Below are positions 1 to 5,145 of a stretch of 6,010 bases of DNA, one piece after another. Numbering within the stretch: position 1 is the first letter of the stretch; each line of letters opens with the position of its first letter. Both the position numbers and the translations under genes were made by a program. Under the pieces are notes generated by a model. It had not been told where the DNA came from, made no database searches, and was given only the letters and a program-made list of their open reading frames with translations. This DNA comes from Candidatus Omnitrophota bacterium (GTDB lineage: Bacteria > Omnitrophota > Gorgyraeia > Duberdicusellales > Duberdicusellaceae): the NCBI GenBank assembly GCA_015486615.1, contig WFRI01000009.1, positions 1-6,010 on the forward strand. The letters are read 5' to 3'.

Positions 1-344
1 GGGCAACCTGGGCGGCTATTTTGAGTGTGATAACGCCCCTGACGCTTTTATGGGCGAAAATTACATATAACCCGTCTCTTGTAATTTTCAATCTTTCCTA
101 TATAAATTCTGCAATATTTAACTCCCTTACCTTTACTTTAATTATCTGTATTTTTATAAGCTGGGGGTTTTTACCGCCCCGGCCGCAGAAAGTATCCAGA
201 TTATTTTACCTATCATTCATTCTACAGTGGCTGCTTATACCATTTGCTTCAACATTCTTAATATCCCTGCCTGCTTTAGATGCTCAAACACGGCTTATGT
301 TCAGAAAATATCTCGGGTTTTCCTCTACGCCCAAATATCGCTAA
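1..344 (+). CDS. C-terminal part of a family 2 glycosyltransferase (5' truncated)
   Basis: The reading frame is open from the window edge (first full codon at position 3) to the TAA at 342-344, so only the last 113 residues are visible and the catalytic domain lies upstream. What remains is strongly hydrophobic, with about three membrane segments (near residues 5-20, 38-58 and 72-93). It ends in a short basic cytoplasmic tail containing LDAQTRLMFRKYLGF and TPKYR. From memory of the family, a segment of the form PALDAQTRLMxGKYLxFxVTxK closes many bacterial membrane-bound GT2 glycosyltransferases, which transfer sugars from nucleotide or lipid-phosphate donors at the inner membrane. The substrate cannot be told from this tail. 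No hairpin-and-U-tract terminator is evident after the stop. Membrane protein: confident. GT2 assignment: moderate. Confidence 0.6.
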   Translation, partial: ATWAAILSVITPLTLLWAKITYNPSLVIFNLSYINSAIFNSLTFTLIICIFISWGFLPPRPQKVSRLFYLSFILQWLLIPFASTFLISLPALDAQTRLMFRKYLGFSSTPKYR

Positions 345-381
345 GCAAACTGAAAAATGCCTGCAAAATTATAAAAACATA

Positions 382-417
382 TTTACAAAAGCAGAGTTTT
401 CCCATATATTATAATAT
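382..417 (+). promoter_or_regulatory. Candidate sigma-70 promoter giving a leaderless mRNA
   Basis: TTTACA (382-387) and TATATT (405-410) are separated by exactly 17 bases, and transcription would start at about 417-418, on the ATG of the next gene. No Shine-Dalgarno-like sequence lies in the 25 bases before that ATG, whereas most other genes here have a clear one. A leaderless transcript would explain both facts. The stretch is very AT-rich, so chance -10 matches are common; an overlapping TATAAT at 410-415 would start transcription inside the gene. Confidence 0.4.
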
Positions 418-627
418 ATGTTTGATACAGAAACTTTGTTCTGGGGAATAATATTCAGTTCAATAGGCATGGGATATTTTATCTACGGCAAGAAACAGCA
501 AAGAATAGCACCGCTTGTCTGCGGGATAGGCCTTATGATTTTCCCGTATTTTTCTATGCCGAAATTCTGGTTTATAATAACCGGCTTTATACTGGGGCTG
601 CTGCCTTATCTGTTAAAAAACAGGTAA
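418..627 (+). CDS. Small three-helix inner-membrane protein (conserved, function unknown)
   Basis: A 69-residue protein with three predicted membrane helices (about 8-23, 31-46 and 50-66), a basic loop YGKKQQR (24-30) and a basic C-terminus (KNR). The start of helix 1 (TLFWGIIFSSIGMGYFIYGKKQ) and the GIGLMIFPYF segment match my memory of a widespread small bacterial family, with the pattern LWGxxFGSIGxGFFIYGKKQ followed by PLxCGIALMxFPYF. Databases sometimes label it 'amino acid transport protein', without evidence that I know of. The ATG at 418 is chosen because the family pattern begins about ten residues before the first helix. There is no visible ribosome binding site, so translation may be leaderless or may depend on read-through from the glycosyltransferase gene 73 bases upstream. 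Family recognition is fairly sure; the function is unknown. Confidence 0.75.
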   Translation: MFDTETLFWGIIFSSIGMGYFIYGKKQQRIAPLVCGIGLMIFPYFSMPKFWFIITGFILGLLPYLLKNR

Positions 628-659
628 CAATCTGTTCATACTCTTAATTAAGTTTCTAG

Positions 660-705
660 CCTTAAGAATTTGTTAAAACTTTGAGATTTCCTTAAGATTG
701 ATAAT
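660..705 (+). promoter_or_regulatory. Candidate activator-dependent promoter with TTAAG/TTAAA repeats
   Basis: CCTTAAGA occurs at 660-667 and again 30 bases later at 690-697. Between them, CTTAAGAATTT (661-671) and GTTAAAACTTT (672-682) form two adjacent 11-bp units matching at 8 of 11 positions. GATAAT (700-705) is a good -10 candidate with no fitting -35 at 17 bases, as expected for an activator-dependent promoter. A start near 712 would give the regulator gene a leader of about 310 bases. The 11-bp period resembles Pho boxes, but the core differs from the GTCACAA elements near the porin and pstS genes, so autoregulation by the PhoB-like protein is only a suggestion. Confidence 0.3.
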
Positions 706-723
706 ACCTGAAAGGATGTCTCA

Positions 724-777
724 ATGGAGCCAAGAAATAAAAGAGACGGTTCTATTTTTCTTGATTTTACTCGTTGA
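724..777 (+). CDS. Possible 17-residue ORF or remnant, weakly supported
   Basis: AAGGA at 712-716 stands seven bases before an ATG at 724, which opens a 17-codon frame reading MEPRNKRDGSIFLDFTR before TGA. The peptide is basic then hydrophobic. It faintly recalls the first residues of PilZ-type proteins (a basic NKR stretch followed by IxLD), but it is far too short to assign. A second overlapping frame (ATG 716 to TAG 793, 25 codons) starts directly on the same purine stretch, too close for normal ribosome binding. Either could be chance. It is listed because it lies just after a candidate transcription start in a gap of almost 400 bases that has no other coding signal. Confidence 0.15.
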   Translation: MEPRNKRDGSIFLDFTR

Positions 778-795
778 TAACTCACCTCAGTAGAT

Positions 796-823
796 ATGGC
801 TCATGGCTGACAGCTCATAGTCG
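796..823. repeat. Degenerate 7-bp tandem repeat, four units
   Basis: Four contiguous heptamers, ATGGCTC, ATGGCTG, ACAGCTC and ATAGTCG (796-802, 803-809, 810-816, 817-823), share an A-x-x-G-C-T-like pattern with one to three changes per unit. Short arrays of GCTCATG/GCTCATAG type are, from memory, common in intergenic DNA of some uncultured bacterial genomes. No coding frame uses them here. Confidence 0.5.
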
Positions 824-860
824 AATTGGTTTGAATTAGTTTGGATTGGTTGGATTAGAT
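821..860. repeat. Degenerate 10-bp tandem repeat, four units
   Basis: Four consecutive decamers, TCGAATTGGT, TTGAATTAGT, TTGGATTGGT and TGGATTAGAT (821-860), fit a consensus of about TTGRATTRGT. Looser TTGG and GATTAG motifs continue to about 890. The array directly follows the 7-bp repeat. It is G/T-rich on this strand and has no ORF. It looks like slippage-derived noncoding DNA between the upstream genes and the regulator. Confidence 0.5.
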
Positions 861-1022
861 GATAGCCTGCAGATTGCTTGGTTAGATTAGCTCATTGTTC
901 ATATCTGATAGAGGGAAACAGATTGAATCGCCTCACTTTGTGCGTTTTATGAAAAATAAATTTTAAAAGACTAAAATAGTAACCACATTAGATTCTAACA
1001 TTCAGCATTTTGCGAGGTAAGA
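861..1022. other. Remainder of the regulator upstream region
   Basis: No gene is seen here. The first 30 bases continue the weak GATTAG-type repetition. Further on, an AT-rich stretch (945-985) includes TAAAAT at 972-977, a possible -10 without a well-spaced -35. GAGGT at 1014-1018, four bases before the ATG at 1023, is the probable ribosome binding site of the response regulator. No terminator hairpin and no RNA gene could be made out. Confidence 0.35.
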
Positions 1023-1712
1023 ATGGCAGGAGAAAGAATTCTTATAGTTGAAGACGACAATCATATCTCCAAGTTGGTTAAATACAATTTAGAGAAAACG
1101 GGCTTTAATTGTGTTGTGGCTATTACCGGCGAGAAGGCACTTGAAGTTTTAGACAGAGACGCTGTTGACTTAATAATTTTAGACATAATGCTTCCGGGAA
1201 TAGATGGCTTCCAGACATGTAAGATTATAAAACAAAATGAAAAATTGTCTTCTGTGCCTGTAATAATGCTGACTGCTAAGGGAGAAGAGATAGACAGGGT
1301 TGTCGGGTTTGAGTTAGGTGCAGATGATTATATAGTAAAGCCTTTTAGCCCGCGGGAATTGGTCCTAAGAGTAAAGGCCATATTAAGAAGAGGCGGGCTT
1401 AAAGAAGAAAGCAGAGACATACTGGCACAGGGGAATCTGAAAGTAGATATATCCCGGCATAAGGTTTTTATAGACGAAAAGGAAATACATTTAACGCAAG
1501 TAGAATTTAAACTTTTAACTACACTTATGCGAAGAAAAGGCAGGGTTAATTCGAGAGACAAGCTGCTTGATGACGTCTGGGATATTTCTGCCGATGTTAC
1601 AACCCGCACTATAGACACCCATATTAAGCGTCTCAGGCAAAAATTAGGCAAAATAGGAAAGTTGGTTGAGACTGTCAGAGGCATTGGCTATCGCTTTAGC
1701 GAAGAGGATTGA
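1023..1712 (+). CDS. phoB: PhoB/OmpR-family response regulator
   Basis: A 229-residue two-component regulator of usual length. The receiver domain (about 4-122) has the acidic pair D11-D12, the phospho-acceptor D54 in LIILDIMLPGIDG, T84 and K106 (VKPFSPREL). A winged-helix DNA-binding domain follows (about 133-227), with recognition helix TRTIDTHIKRLRQKLG (194-209) and the wing VRGIGYRF (218-225), as in PhoB. The ATG at 1023 has GAGGT four bases upstream and begins right before the first beta strand (ERILIVEDD). The kinase gene starts one base after the stop, so the two are almost certainly co-transcribed and translated together. Its role is to bind Pho boxes and activate phosphate-starvation genes when phosphorylated by the partner kinase. 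The family is certain from sequence. The specific phosphate role rests mainly on the porin and pstS neighbours and on the 11-bp repeats before them. Confidence 0.93.
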   Translation: MAGERILIVEDDNHISKLVKYNLEKTGFNCVVAITGEKALEVLDRDAVDLIILDIMLPGIDGFQTCKIIKQNEKLSSVPVIMLTAKGEEIDRVVGFELGADDYIVKPFSPRELVLRVKAILRRGGLKEESRDILAQGNLKVDISRHKVFIDEKEIHLTQVEFKLLTTLMRRKGRVNSRDKLLDDVWDISADVTTRTIDTHIKRLRQKLGKIGKLVETVRGIGYRFSEED

Positions 1713-1713
1713 C

Positions 1714-3486
1714 TTGAAATTAAATATTCACTACAAAATTACTTTTGTCTTTGCAATAGTTCTGACTATTATTCTTTTGGGAATATTTTTTTATTTGAAT
1801 CAGCGCTTAAGAAAAGATACTTACCAGCGTATTGAGGAAAATATAAAAAAGCAGATTGCACTGGCAAAATCTTATTTAGAAGACAGCCCTGCCGGGACAC
1901 TTCACAATTACCAATTAGATAAAGTAGCCGATAAAATAGGCAAAAGTTTGGGCCTGCGGGTTACAATTATTAACCTTGACGGCACGGTTTTTGGCGATTC
2001 AGAGTTAGACGGAGAGCGTCTGGTCAAACTTGAGAATCATCTTCATCGGCCTGAAGTCCAGCAGGCGCTTAAGACCGGCATAGGACAAAGCAGACGTTTT
2101 AGTACTACCGTTAAGAAATATATGCTTTATGTTGCTTCGGTATTCGGCGGCAAAATCCCTCAAGGTGTTATTCGGCTGTCCATTCCGCTTTCTGAAATTG
2201 AATTGATTTCAAACCGATTAAAAAATACGCTTATTTTCTCGCTTATTTCTGCTTTTGTTGCTGCAATTATTATTGGTTTTTTTCTCTCCGGTCTTATTTC
2301 AAGGCCAATTAAAGAAATATCTGCAGCCGCTAAGGAAATCGCCCGAGGCAATTTCCCAAAACAAATTCAATCTGCATCAAACGATGAGATTGGCAGTTTA
2401 TCCAAAGCCTTTGACTATATGTCAAAACAAATAAAGCAGAGGCTGGAAGAACTCAACCTAAGCCGGTCGCGGCTTGAGGCAGTTTTTGCAAGCATGGTTG
2501 AGGGAGTAGTGGTTGTTGATTCAAAAGGCAGGATTATTTTGATGAACGAGGCACTTAAGAAGCTTTTGCAGGTTAAAGACAGGCCTGCAGGCAAAAAACC
2601 GATTGAAGTTGCCCGCAATGTAGAAATCCAGGAACTGGCAGATTCTGTATTAAAAGGAAAGAGTAAAGTAAGAAAATGTGAGATATCTATTTTTACCCCG
2701 CAGGAAAAAATTCTTTCAATTCAGGCGGCTGCGGTTATGCAGGGAGGAGATACTGAAGGCGCCGTTTTGGTATTTCACGATATTACCCACCTGCGGCGTC
2801 TTGAAAAAATACGCCGGGATTTTGTGGCCAATGTTTCTCATGAATTAAGGACTCCTATATCAAGCATCAAAGGTTATGCTGAAACTCTCCTGGAGAGAGC
2901 ATTAGACGACAGGGAAAACGCAAAGGATTTCCTGAAAATAATTTATACCGATTCGGAGCGTCTGGCAAGATTGGTTGAGGATCTTTTGGATTTGTCAAAG
3001 ATAGAATCAGGCAAACTCAAGATGAACTGCCAGCCACTTCGGATTAAGCCTTTGATAACTAAAGTTGTCTCAAGCCTAAAGAGACAGGCAGAAAGAAAGC
3101 ATATTTTAATTAAAGTAAGTGCCGCTGAAGATTTGCCTTTTGTTTATGCTGACGAGGGAAAAATTTCCCAGGTTTTATTAAACCTTATAGATAACGCCAT
3201 AAAATATAATAAGGAAGGCGGCACAGTTGTTATATCGGGCAAAGACAAAGGCAGGTTTGTCCATATAGATATTTCTGATACCGGCATAGGCATTCCAGAG
3301 AGAGATTTGCCCCGCTTATTCGAAAGGTTTTACCGGGTGGACAAAGCCCGCTCCCGCCAGTTGGGCGGAACAGGCTTGGGGCTTTCTATTGTTAAACACA
3401 TTATTTCTGCTCATCGCGGCAAGGTTTTTGCCCGAAGCATATTAGGCCGGGGTTCTACGTTCAGTTTTACTCTTCCCAAAGTTTAA
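1714..3486 (+). CDS. phoR: PhoR-type sensor histidine kinase
   Basis: A 590-residue inner-membrane kinase. In order it has a membrane helix (about 9-28), an extracytoplasmic sensor region (29-170), a second helix (172-194), a HAMP linker (about 192-245), a PAS domain (about 250-357, SRLEAVFASMVEGVVVVDS at its start), the dimerisation helix with phospho-acceptor H376 in VSHELRTP, and the ATPase domain. The ATPase domain shows N494 (N box), DTGIG at 522-526, LFERFYRVD at 535-543 and GGTGLGLS from 551. All catalytic motifs are intact. The TTG at 1714 is chosen as start: GAGG at 1704-1707 lies six bases upstream and the product begins MKLNIHYKITF. A longer frame from a TTG at 1666 would overlap the regulator by 47 bases and add a 16-residue stretch that merely reads the regulator's end in another frame. 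It presumably phosphorylates and dephosphorylates the adjacent PhoB-like regulator. Confidence 0.92.
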   Translation: MKLNIHYKITFVFAIVLTIILLGIFFYLNQRLRKDTYQRIEENIKKQIALAKSYLEDSPAGTLHNYQLDKVADKIGKSLGLRVTIINLDGTVFGDSELDGERLVKLENHLHRPEVQQALKTGIGQSRRFSTTVKKYMLYVASVFGGKIPQGVIRLSIPLSEIELISNRLKNTLIFSLISAFVAAIIIGFFLSGLISRPIKEISAAAKEIARGNFPKQIQSASNDEIGSLSKAFDYMSKQIKQRLEELNLSRSRLEAVFASMVEGVVVVDSKGRIILMNEALKKLLQVKDRPAGKKPIEVARNVEIQELADSVLKGKSKVRKCEISIFTPQEKILSIQAAAVMQGGDTEGAVLVFHDITHLRRLEKIRRDFVANVSHELRTPISSIKGYAETLLERALDDRENAKDFLKIIYTDSERLARLVEDLLDLSKIESGKLKMNCQPLRIKPLITKVVSSLKRQAERKHILIKVSAAEDLPFVYADEGKISQVLLNLIDNAIKYNKEGGTVVISGKDKGRFVHIDISDTGIGIPERDLPRLFERFYRVDKARSRQLGGTGLGLSIVKHIISAHRGKVFARSILGRGSTFSFTLPKV

Positions 3487-3513
3487 CTTCCACACTCTTT
3501 ATCTATTCAATAT

Positions 3514-3567
3514 TTCACAGAAAATTCATTTTTTCTTAATTTTTTTGTCACAATCGGATTGTATACT
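3514..3567 (+). promoter_or_regulatory. Pho-box array and -10 of the small-protein/porin unit
   Basis: Four 7-bp elements recur at an exact 11-bp period: TTCACAG (3514), TTCATTT (3525), TTAATTT (3536) and GTCACAA (3547). The two best copies are exactly 33 bases apart. TTGTCAC (3545-3551), ten bases and TATACT (3562-3567) repeat the geometry of the E. coli phoA promoter as I remember it (TTGTCAC, ten bases, TATAGT). There is no consensus -35 at the usual place, which fits activation by a bound PhoB. Transcription would start near 3574. Confidence 0.65.
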
Positions 3568-3605
3568 TTTGCTGTGATAAAAAAGGATTTAGAAAACAAA
3601 GATGG

Positions 3606-3616
3606 AAGGAGGTGAT
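3606..3616 (+). promoter_or_regulatory. Full-length Shine-Dalgarno that decides the start at 3621
   Basis: AAGGAGGTGAT is complementary to an unusually long part of the 16S rRNA 3' end. Three start codons follow or overlap it in the same frame: GTG 3612, ATG 3615 and ATG 3621. Only 3621 has normal spacing, eight bases after GGAGG; the other two lie in or against the ribosome-binding sequence. Confidence 0.8.
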
Positions 3617-3620
3617 GAAA

Positions 3621-3887
3621 ATGTATGAAGCAATTAAATCTATTCCGGAGGGAAAAGCTGATTTTGCTGCAAGTTGTCTGCGTTTGCAAGTTTCTGCTCT
3701 TGAGAATGCATTAGGCCGCATTGAGAATTCTTTTAGTTTTGACAGTAGTTATATGGAGACGTCATTAAGAAGAATAGAAAAAAGATATTTGCAAATTAAG
3801 AAAGACTTTATCGAGAAATTGAAAGGAGGTTTTAGAGATGAGAAAAATTTTGGTTATGGTTATGGCAATATTGTTAACCTTGTTTAA
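3621..3887 (+). CDS. 88-aa helical protein of unknown function, first gene of the Pho porin unit
   Basis: I do not recognise this protein. It has 88 residues, no signal peptide and no membrane segment, so it is probably cytoplasmic. Two helical stretches are likely. In the first, L20, V24, L27, L31 and I34 have perfect heptad spacing; in the second, L49, I52, Y56, I59, F63 and L67 do nearly so, with many charged residues between, suggesting a coiled-coil hairpin or oligomer. The last 21 residues (from K68) are encoded by the porin gene's Shine-Dalgarno, start codon and signal-peptide region in another frame, and the genes overlap by 50 bases. The very strong ribosome binding site and the Pho-type promoter directly upstream argue that it is really expressed under phosphate starvation. 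It could be a regulator or accessory factor for phosphate uptake, or mainly a leader ORF that couples translation to the porin. There is no clear likeness to PhoU. Confidence 0.7.
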   Translation: MYEAIKSIPEGKADFAASCLRLQVSALENALGRIENSFSFDSSYMETSLRRIEKRYLQIKKDFIEKLKGGFRDEKNFGYGYGNIVNLV

Positions 3888-5067
3888 GGCGCCTAATCTT
3901 TTTGCCGGCGAGGTTGATACCTTAGTTGACAAGTTGGTAGAGAAGGGAATTTTTACTCCCACTGAGGCCCAGAATATTTTGGATGAGACGAGAAAAGAAG
4001 TTGCTAAAGATGTTGCTCAGGGTAAATACTGCCAGTTTTCCCAATGGATTGAAGACTTGAAGATTAAAGGGGATTTCAGGCTTCGCTACCAATGGAATAA
4101 GAAAAAAGGCAGTGAAGAAAAACACAGGGGAAGATATAGGTTAAGGCTGGGAGTTCAGACAAAGGTCAATGACAATACTAAAGTAGGCTTTGGTCTGGCT
4201 ACAGGCGGCACAGACCCCCGTTCAACTAACCAAACAATGGCCGGCACCTTTGAGACACCGGATATTCGCTTGGATTATGCTTTTGTTAAATATTCTGCCG
4301 CTGACTGGCTTACTCTCTATGGAGGTAAATTCAAAAGAAAACCTATTCTCTGGCAACCTTCTGACCTTTTGTGGGACGGAGATATTAACCCGGAAGGCGC
4401 AGCCTTGCACATTAAAAAGAGCATAGGCTCCCGCCTAAGATTGTTTTTTAACGCAGGCGTTTTTGTGCTGGATGAGGCAGGCAGTGATACTTCAGACCCT
4501 TTTATGTTTTTTGTCCAGCCGCAAGTTAACTGGGAAGTAAGCGAGGGGATAACTTTAAAATCGACTTTAGCCTATTACGGTTTTAATGGAGTAAAAGGCA
4601 CATCTTTAAAACATTCTTCCGAAACTAACAGTTTAGACAGCGATAACCACTTAATTTATAACTACAACAGCATTAACCCATGCCTTGAACTTGCATTCAA
4701 AAACCCTGCCGGCGGGATAGTTCCTTATAGTTCTGTCTTTGGAGAATACGTATACAATCCTGACCCTTCTGCCAAAAATCAAGGCTATCTTATAGGATTT
4801 AAGTTTGGCAACAAAAAAGTCAGCAAACCGGGGCAGTGGCAGGCAAAGTATATGTATCGGTGCCTTGAAAGAGATGCCTGGCTGGATACTTTTCCTGATT
4901 CAGACTTCTACGGCGGAAGGACCGGAGTAAAAGGCTATGAGGCAGTATTTAATTATGGCTTTAAAAAGAATGTGATTCTTGGCATGGATTACTATTACTC
5001 TGAGAATATTGACGGCGCAAAAAGGCCAGAAAATATTTTGCAGGTTGACCTCAATTTTAAATTTTAA
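3838..5067 (+). CDS. Outer-membrane porin, putative phosphate/anion channel
   Basis: A 409-residue beta-barrel protein. It has a Sec signal peptide (MRK, hydrophobic 4-16, likely cleavage after A23 in LFAGE), then a short helical region (about 26-58, VDTLVDKLVEKGIFTPTEAQNILDE) typical of the N-terminus of 'putative porin' proteins. The rest is many alternating beta strands (GDFRLRYQW, YRLRLGVQTKV, LTLYGGKFKR and others), ending in the outer-membrane signature LQVDLNFKF with a terminal Phe. The ATG at 3838 has GGAGG (3825-3829) eight bases upstream, inside the preceding gene, which it overlaps by 50 bases. Position between a Pho-type promoter and pstS suggests that it lets phosphate or polyphosphate cross the outer membrane, like OprP/OprO of Pseudomonas. 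That specificity is inferred from context. Basic runs such as WNKKKGSEEKHRGR and KFKRK would suit an anion channel. Strand count and oligomer state cannot be read here. Confidence 0.85.
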   Translation: MRKILVMVMAILLTLFKAPNLFAGEVDTLVDKLVEKGIFTPTEAQNILDETRKEVAKDVAQGKYCQFSQWIEDLKIKGDFRLRYQWNKKKGSEEKHRGRYRLRLGVQTKVNDNTKVGFGLATGGTDPRSTNQTMAGTFETPDIRLDYAFVKYSAADWLTLYGGKFKRKPILWQPSDLLWDGDINPEGAALHIKKSIGSRLRLFFNAGVFVLDEAGSDTSDPFMFFVQPQVNWEVSEGITLKSTLAYYGFNGVKGTSLKHSSETNSLDSDNHLIYNYNSINPCLELAFKNPAGGIVPYSSVFGEYVYNPDPSAKNQGYLIGFKFGNKKVSKPGQWQAKYMYRCLERDAWLDTFPDSDFYGGRTGVKGYEAVFNYGFKKNVILGMDYYYSENIDGAKRPENILQVDLNFKF

Positions 5068-5080
5068 AAGTTGCGCAAGT

Positions 5081-5123
5081 TTTACAGAATCGTCACAAAA
5101 ATGCCACAATTAGTTGGCAAAAT
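5081..5123 (+). promoter_or_regulatory. Pho-box array upstream of pstS
   Basis: Three 7-bp elements at an exact 11-bp period, TTTACAG (5081-5087), GTCACAA (5092-5098) and GCCACAA (5103-5109), fill the gap between the porin and pstS. GTCACAA is identical to the last element of the array at 3547. Eight bases after the last element, the same distance as there, CAAAAT (5118-5123) would be the -10; it matches TATAAT at only four of six positions. Transcription would start near 5130, leaving a leader of about 16 bases. Read-through from the porin is also possible since no terminator hairpin is seen in 5068-5145. Confidence 0.6.
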
Positions 5124-5145
5124 AAAAAAGTTGAAAGGAGGCAAA

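Noticed and set aside
227..451. 74-codon frame overlapping the glycosyltransferase end and the small membrane protein start
   Set aside because: It is in a different frame from both better supported genes, has no ribosome binding site and shows no recognisable protein features.
643..696. Transcription terminator built from CTTAATTAAG and CTTAAG palindromes
   Set aside because: The palindromes are short and AT-only or nearly so, with no stable stem followed by a U tract.
796..890. CRISPR array
   Set aside because: Units are 7 and 10 bases, contiguous and degenerate, with no spacers and no cas genes.
1328..1684. 118-codon frame on the minus strand opposite phoB
   Set aside because: It is a mirror of the strongly supported response regulator and its composition is that of an antisense shadow.
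1666..1713. Longer N-terminus for PhoR from a TTG at 1666
   Set aside because: The extra residues only read the end of phoB in another frame, and the TTG at 1714 has a better placed ribosome binding site and a typical start for a membrane kinase.
3487..3550. Rho-independent terminator after phoR using the T-rich stretch at 3529-3546
   Set aside because: The T run is not preceded by a GC-rich hairpin; the region is better explained by the 11-bp periodic boxes.
3612..3620. GTG 3612 or ATG 3615 as start of the small helical protein
   Set aside because: Both lie in or two bases after the GGAGG core, too close for initiation; ATG 3621 has ideal spacing.
3621..3835. PhoU-like identity for the 88-aa protein
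   Set aside because: It is helical and in a Pho locus, but it is far too short and shows none of the conserved acidic E/DxxxD metal-site motifs of PhoU.
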